This document shows positions 8,634 through 10,585 of a DNA stretch of 10,585 nucleotides, piece by piece. Origin of the DNA: Gammaproteobacteria bacterium (GTDB lineage Bacteria; Pseudomonadota; Gammaproteobacteria; Steroidobacterales; Steroidobacteraceae); contig JADLDF010000487.1 in the NCBI GenBank assembly GCA_020846815.1, positions 1-10,585 of the forward strand, read 5' to 3'. A model generated the notes under the pieces. The model was not told the origin of the DNA. It saw only the letters and a program-made list of their open reading frames with translations, and ran no database searches. Every line of letters begins with the position of its first letter. The first letter of the stretch is position 1. The position numbers were made by a program, and so were the translations under genes.

Positions 8634-9547
8634 TCTGAACCGGCCGCGGTCGCGGGGCGATCATCCGGCGCGGCACGGCGGCCGGCGAGGCAGGTCCAGC
8701 CGTCGAGCCGGCGCCAGGCCACGAGCTCGAGCCATGGCGCATAGGCTTCGATGACCTCGTCGGCCTGTTCGTCGAGCAGGCCCGCGAGCACCAGCGCGCC
8801 GCCCGGTGCGAGCAGGCCGGCGAGCCGCGGTGCGAGCTCGACCAGCGGACCGGAGAGGATGTTGGCGAGCACGACCCCGGCGCCGTCCGGCAGCATCGCC
8901 GCTGCCTCGTGGACCTGCACGCGTCCGGCCACGGCGTTCGCCGCGGCATTCTCGCGCGTCGCGAGCAGCGCCTGCGGGTCTATGTCGTGGGCGTCGACCC
9001 GCACGGCGCCGAGCCGCGCCGCGGCGACCGCCAGCACGCCGGAGCCGCAGCCGAAGTCGATCGCACGCGCGCCGGGCACGAGGTTCGCATCGAGCCCCTC
9101 GAGGCAGAGTCGCGTCGTCGGATGCGTGCCCGTGCCGAAAGCGAGGCCCGGATCGAGCCGCACGACGACCGCACCGGCGTCCGCGACGCTCGCATGCGAG
9201 GGGCAGATCCACAGCCGCTCGCCGAAGCGCATCGGGCGGAAGTCCTCGAGCCAGGCACGCTCCCAGGCGCGCTGCGCGACGGCGGCCCGCGCGAACCGTG
9301 CAGCGTCGACGCCGAGCGCGCCGGCGAGGTCCGTGGCGAGCGCCTCGCAGTCGGTCGTCGCATCGTCGAACAGCGCCTGCAGCCGGGTCGCCGGCCAGAG
9401 GCGGAACTCGCCCGGCGCCGGTTCGAGGATCGGGTCGTCGCGCTGGTCGGTGAAGCTCAGCGAGACCGCGCCCGCCTCGAAACAGGCCTCTTCGACCACC
9501 GTCGGGTCGAGGCCGTCGAGATCGAGCGTGAGGCTGTAGAGGGCCAT
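8597..9547 (-). CDS. prmA: Ribosomal protein L11 methyltransferase
   Basis: PrmA uses S-adenosylmethionine to trimethylate ribosomal protein L11. The N-terminal substrate domain is present (MALYSLTLDLDG at 1-12, EAGAVSLSFTDQ at 24-35, ERAWLEDFRPMRFGERLWICP at 96-116). The Rossmann methyltransferase domain shows the family motif GLAFGTGTHPTTRLCLE (134-150), the SAM loop DFGCGSGVLAVAAA (164-177), an acidic DAHDIDPQAL (185-194) and the catalytic-region ANILSGPL (228-235). The 316 residues exceed the E. coli length of about 293 because of a tail of about 26 residues after the normal end at TCLAGR (285-290); this tail overlaps the start of the next gene. I chose ATG 9547 rather than a GTG at 9616 because it gives the family N-terminus; no strong Shine-Dalgarno is visible. 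The neighbours accC and dusB match the known arrangement. Confidence 0.95.
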   Translation of the reverse strand: MALYSLTLDLDGLDPTVVEEACFEAGAVSLSFTDQRDDPILEPAPGEFRLWPATRLQALFDDATTDCEALATDLAGALGVDAARFARAAVAQRAWERAWLEDFRPMRFGERLWICPSHASVADAGAVVVRLDPGLAFGTGTHPTTRLCLEGLDANLVPGARAIDFGCGSGVLAVAAARLGAVRVDAHDIDPQALLATRENAAANAVAGRVQVHEAAAMLPDGAGVVLANILSGPLVELAPRLAGLLAPGGALVLAGLLDEQADEVIEAYAPWLELVAWRRLDGWTCLAGRRAAPDDRPATAAGSEWSGRGPASRRA

Positions 9548-9653
9548 GCGGATCAGATTAGCGCAGCGCGTCCTGTCCGGAGCAGCCGCTGCGGTGACCC
9601 GGGCCACGCGCGGCACGCGGCGATGGCGCGGTCGTCGCCGGCGGGCGACGCGA

Positions 9654-9706
9654 GCGTGCGCTCGCGCACGCCGACCCTCCTGGCCGAGCCGCGGATTGCG
9701 ATCCGC
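9654..9706. other. Two perfect hairpins in the accC-prmA spacer
   Basis: GCGTGCG (9654-9660) pairs with CGCACGC (9665-9671) around a four-base loop. GCGGAT (9691-9696) pairs with ATCCGC (9701-9706) around another four-base loop, with one further C-G pair outside (9690 with 9707). Both lie in the 187-nt spacer downstream of accC in the direction of transcription. Neither is followed by a U-run, so they are not textbook intrinsic terminators. They could stabilise the accC 3' end, mark an RNA processing point or aid Rho-dependent ending. Confidence 0.5.
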
Positions 9707-9734
9707 GATGCCCGTGCGCCGTGCACGCGCGCCC

Positions 9735-10585
9735 TCACTTCAAGCCGAGCCGGCGCTCCAGATAGTGGATGTCGAGCCCGCCCTGGCGGAACGCGGCGTG
9801 GTTGAAGATCTCCTGGTGCAGCGCGGTGTTGGTGCGGATGCCCTCGACGACCATTTCGGCGAGCGCGTTCTTCATGCGCGCGATCGCGGTGTCGCGCGTG
9901 TCGCCGTGCGCAATCAGCTTGCAGATCAGCGAGTCGTAGTTCGGCGGCACGTTGTAGCCGGAGTAGATGTGGCTGTCGACGCGGATGCCGGGGCCGCCGG
10001 GTGCGTGGAACAGCTTGATGGGCCCCGGCGAGGGCATGAAGGTCTTGGCATCCTCGGCATTGATGCGGCACTCCATCGCGTGGCCGCGGATCTCGATGTC
10101 CTTCTGCACGTAGCGCAGCTTCTCGCCCGAGGCGATCAGCAGCTGCGCCTTCACGAGATCGATGCCGGTGACCAGCTCGGTCACGGGATGCTCGACCTGG
10201 ATGCGCGTGTTCATCTCGATGAAGTAGAACTCGTTGTCCTGGTAGAGGAACTCCAGCGTGCCGGCGCTGCGATAGCCGACCGCGCGGCAGGCCTCGACGA
10301 CGCGTTCGCCCATCTTCTCGCGCTGCTGCGCCGTGATGCCGGGCGCCGGCGCCTCCTCGATGACCTTCTGGTGACGGCGCTGCATCGAGCAGTCGCGCTC
10401 GCCGAGATGGATCACGTTGCCGTAGTTGTCGGCGAGCACCTGGAACTCGATGTGCCGTGGGCGCTCCAGGAACTTCTCCATGTAGACCTGGTCGTTGCCG
10501 AAGGCCGCGAGCGCCTCGGCCTTGGTCACGTTGATCGCGTTCAGCAGCGCCGCGGGGTTGTGCACCACGCGCATGCCGCGGCCGC
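9735..10585 (-). CDS. accC: Acetyl-CoA carboxylase, biotin carboxylase subunit (5' end cut by window edge)
   Basis: AccC carboxylates the biotin of AccB using ATP and bicarbonate, the first half-reaction of acetyl-CoA carboxylase, which commits carbon to fatty-acid synthesis. The visible 282 codons are the C-terminal part; the E. coli protein has about 449 residues, and the missing part includes the N-terminal domain. The frame enters at GRGMRVV, the end of the ATP-grasp glycine-rich loop, so the ATG at 10574 is internal and not the start. Visible family motifs in order are [40 protein letters not shown], the active-site block [16 protein letters not shown] with the metal and biotin-site Glu, Asn and Arg, [27 protein letters not shown], and the terminal [12 protein letters not shown]. 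The accB gene would be expected just beyond the right edge. Confidence 0.97.
   Translation of the reverse strand, partial: GRGMRVVHNPAALLNAINVTKAEALAAFGNDQVYMEKFLERPRHIEFQVLADNYGNVIHLGERDCSMQRRHQKVIEEAPAPGITAQQREKMGERVVEACRAVGYRSAGTLEFLYQDNEFYFIEMNTRIQVEHPVTELVTGIDLVKAQLLIASGEKLRYVQKDIEIRGHAMECRINAEDAKTFMPSPGPIKLFHAPGGPGIRVDSHIYSGYNVPPNYDSLICKLIAHGDTRDTAIARMKNALAEMVVEGIRTNTALHQEIFNHAAFRQGGLDIHYLERRLGLK

Noticed and set aside
6799..8754. 651-codon Ser/Ala/Gly-rich open frame on the plus strand
   Set aside because: It mirrors the low-complexity linker of the DUF3426 gene. The minus-strand frame has a zinc ribbon, a membrane helix and a conserved C-terminal domain, so that one is real.
9548..9616. 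Longer PrmA starting at GTG 9616
   Set aside because: The added 23 residues have no match to the PrmA N-terminus, while ATG 9547 begins exactly where the family does.

Overview
The window is a GC-rich stretch (clearly well above 60% G+C, with strong third-position GC bias) from a Gammaproteobacterium. All nine genes I can support lie on the minus strand, so they read from right to left. The gene order accC - prmA - DUF3426 zinc-ribbon gene - dusB - fis - purH - purD is, from established knowledge, the arrangement of Pseudomonas and several related gammaproteobacterial lineages. In Escherichia coli only the prmA-dusB-fis part is kept beside accBC, and purHD sits elsewhere. Base composition and protein character would fit a high-GC lineage such as Xanthomonadales, Nevskiales or Steroidobacterales, but I cannot name a genus.

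Layout, in direction of transcription. 10585-9735 is the C-terminal two thirds of accC (biotin carboxylase; its start is off the right edge). 9734-9548 is a 187-nt spacer with two strong hairpins. 9547-8597 is prmA (ribosomal protein L11 methyltransferase). 8633-6324 overlaps prmA and encodes a long MJ0042/DUF3426 protein: an N-terminal zinc ribbon, a very long Ala/Pro/Glu-rich linker with a 75-bp tandem repeat, one transmembrane helix and the DUF3426 domain. 6284-5214 is dusB (tRNA-dihydrouridine synthase) with an unusual in-frame 27-bp triplicate near its 3' end. 5168-4728 is fis with an N-terminal extension. 4720-3134 is purH and 3055-1751 is purD. 1720-1271 is a hotdog-fold acyl-CoA thioesterase. 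1083-1 is an outer-membrane protein cut by the left edge.

Function: the cluster couples fatty-acid initiation (AccC), ribosome and tRNA modification (PrmA, DusB), a growth-phase nucleoid protein (Fis) and the last steps of IMP synthesis (PurH) plus an early step (PurD). All of these are tied to fast growth. Spacing from prmA to purD is tight (overlap, 39, 45, 7 and 78 nt), suggesting one operon or a set of coupled units. The outer-membrane gene follows a 187-nt gap, has its own good ribosome binding site and is probably a separate unit.

I see no mobile element, CRISPR array, tRNA or rRNA, and no evidence of a wholly new system. The most interesting points are the OmpW-barrel/TSP3/OmpA fusion at the left edge, the recent-looking in-frame tandem repeats in the DUF3426 gene and in dusB, the extended Fis N-terminus, and the hairpins in the spacers.
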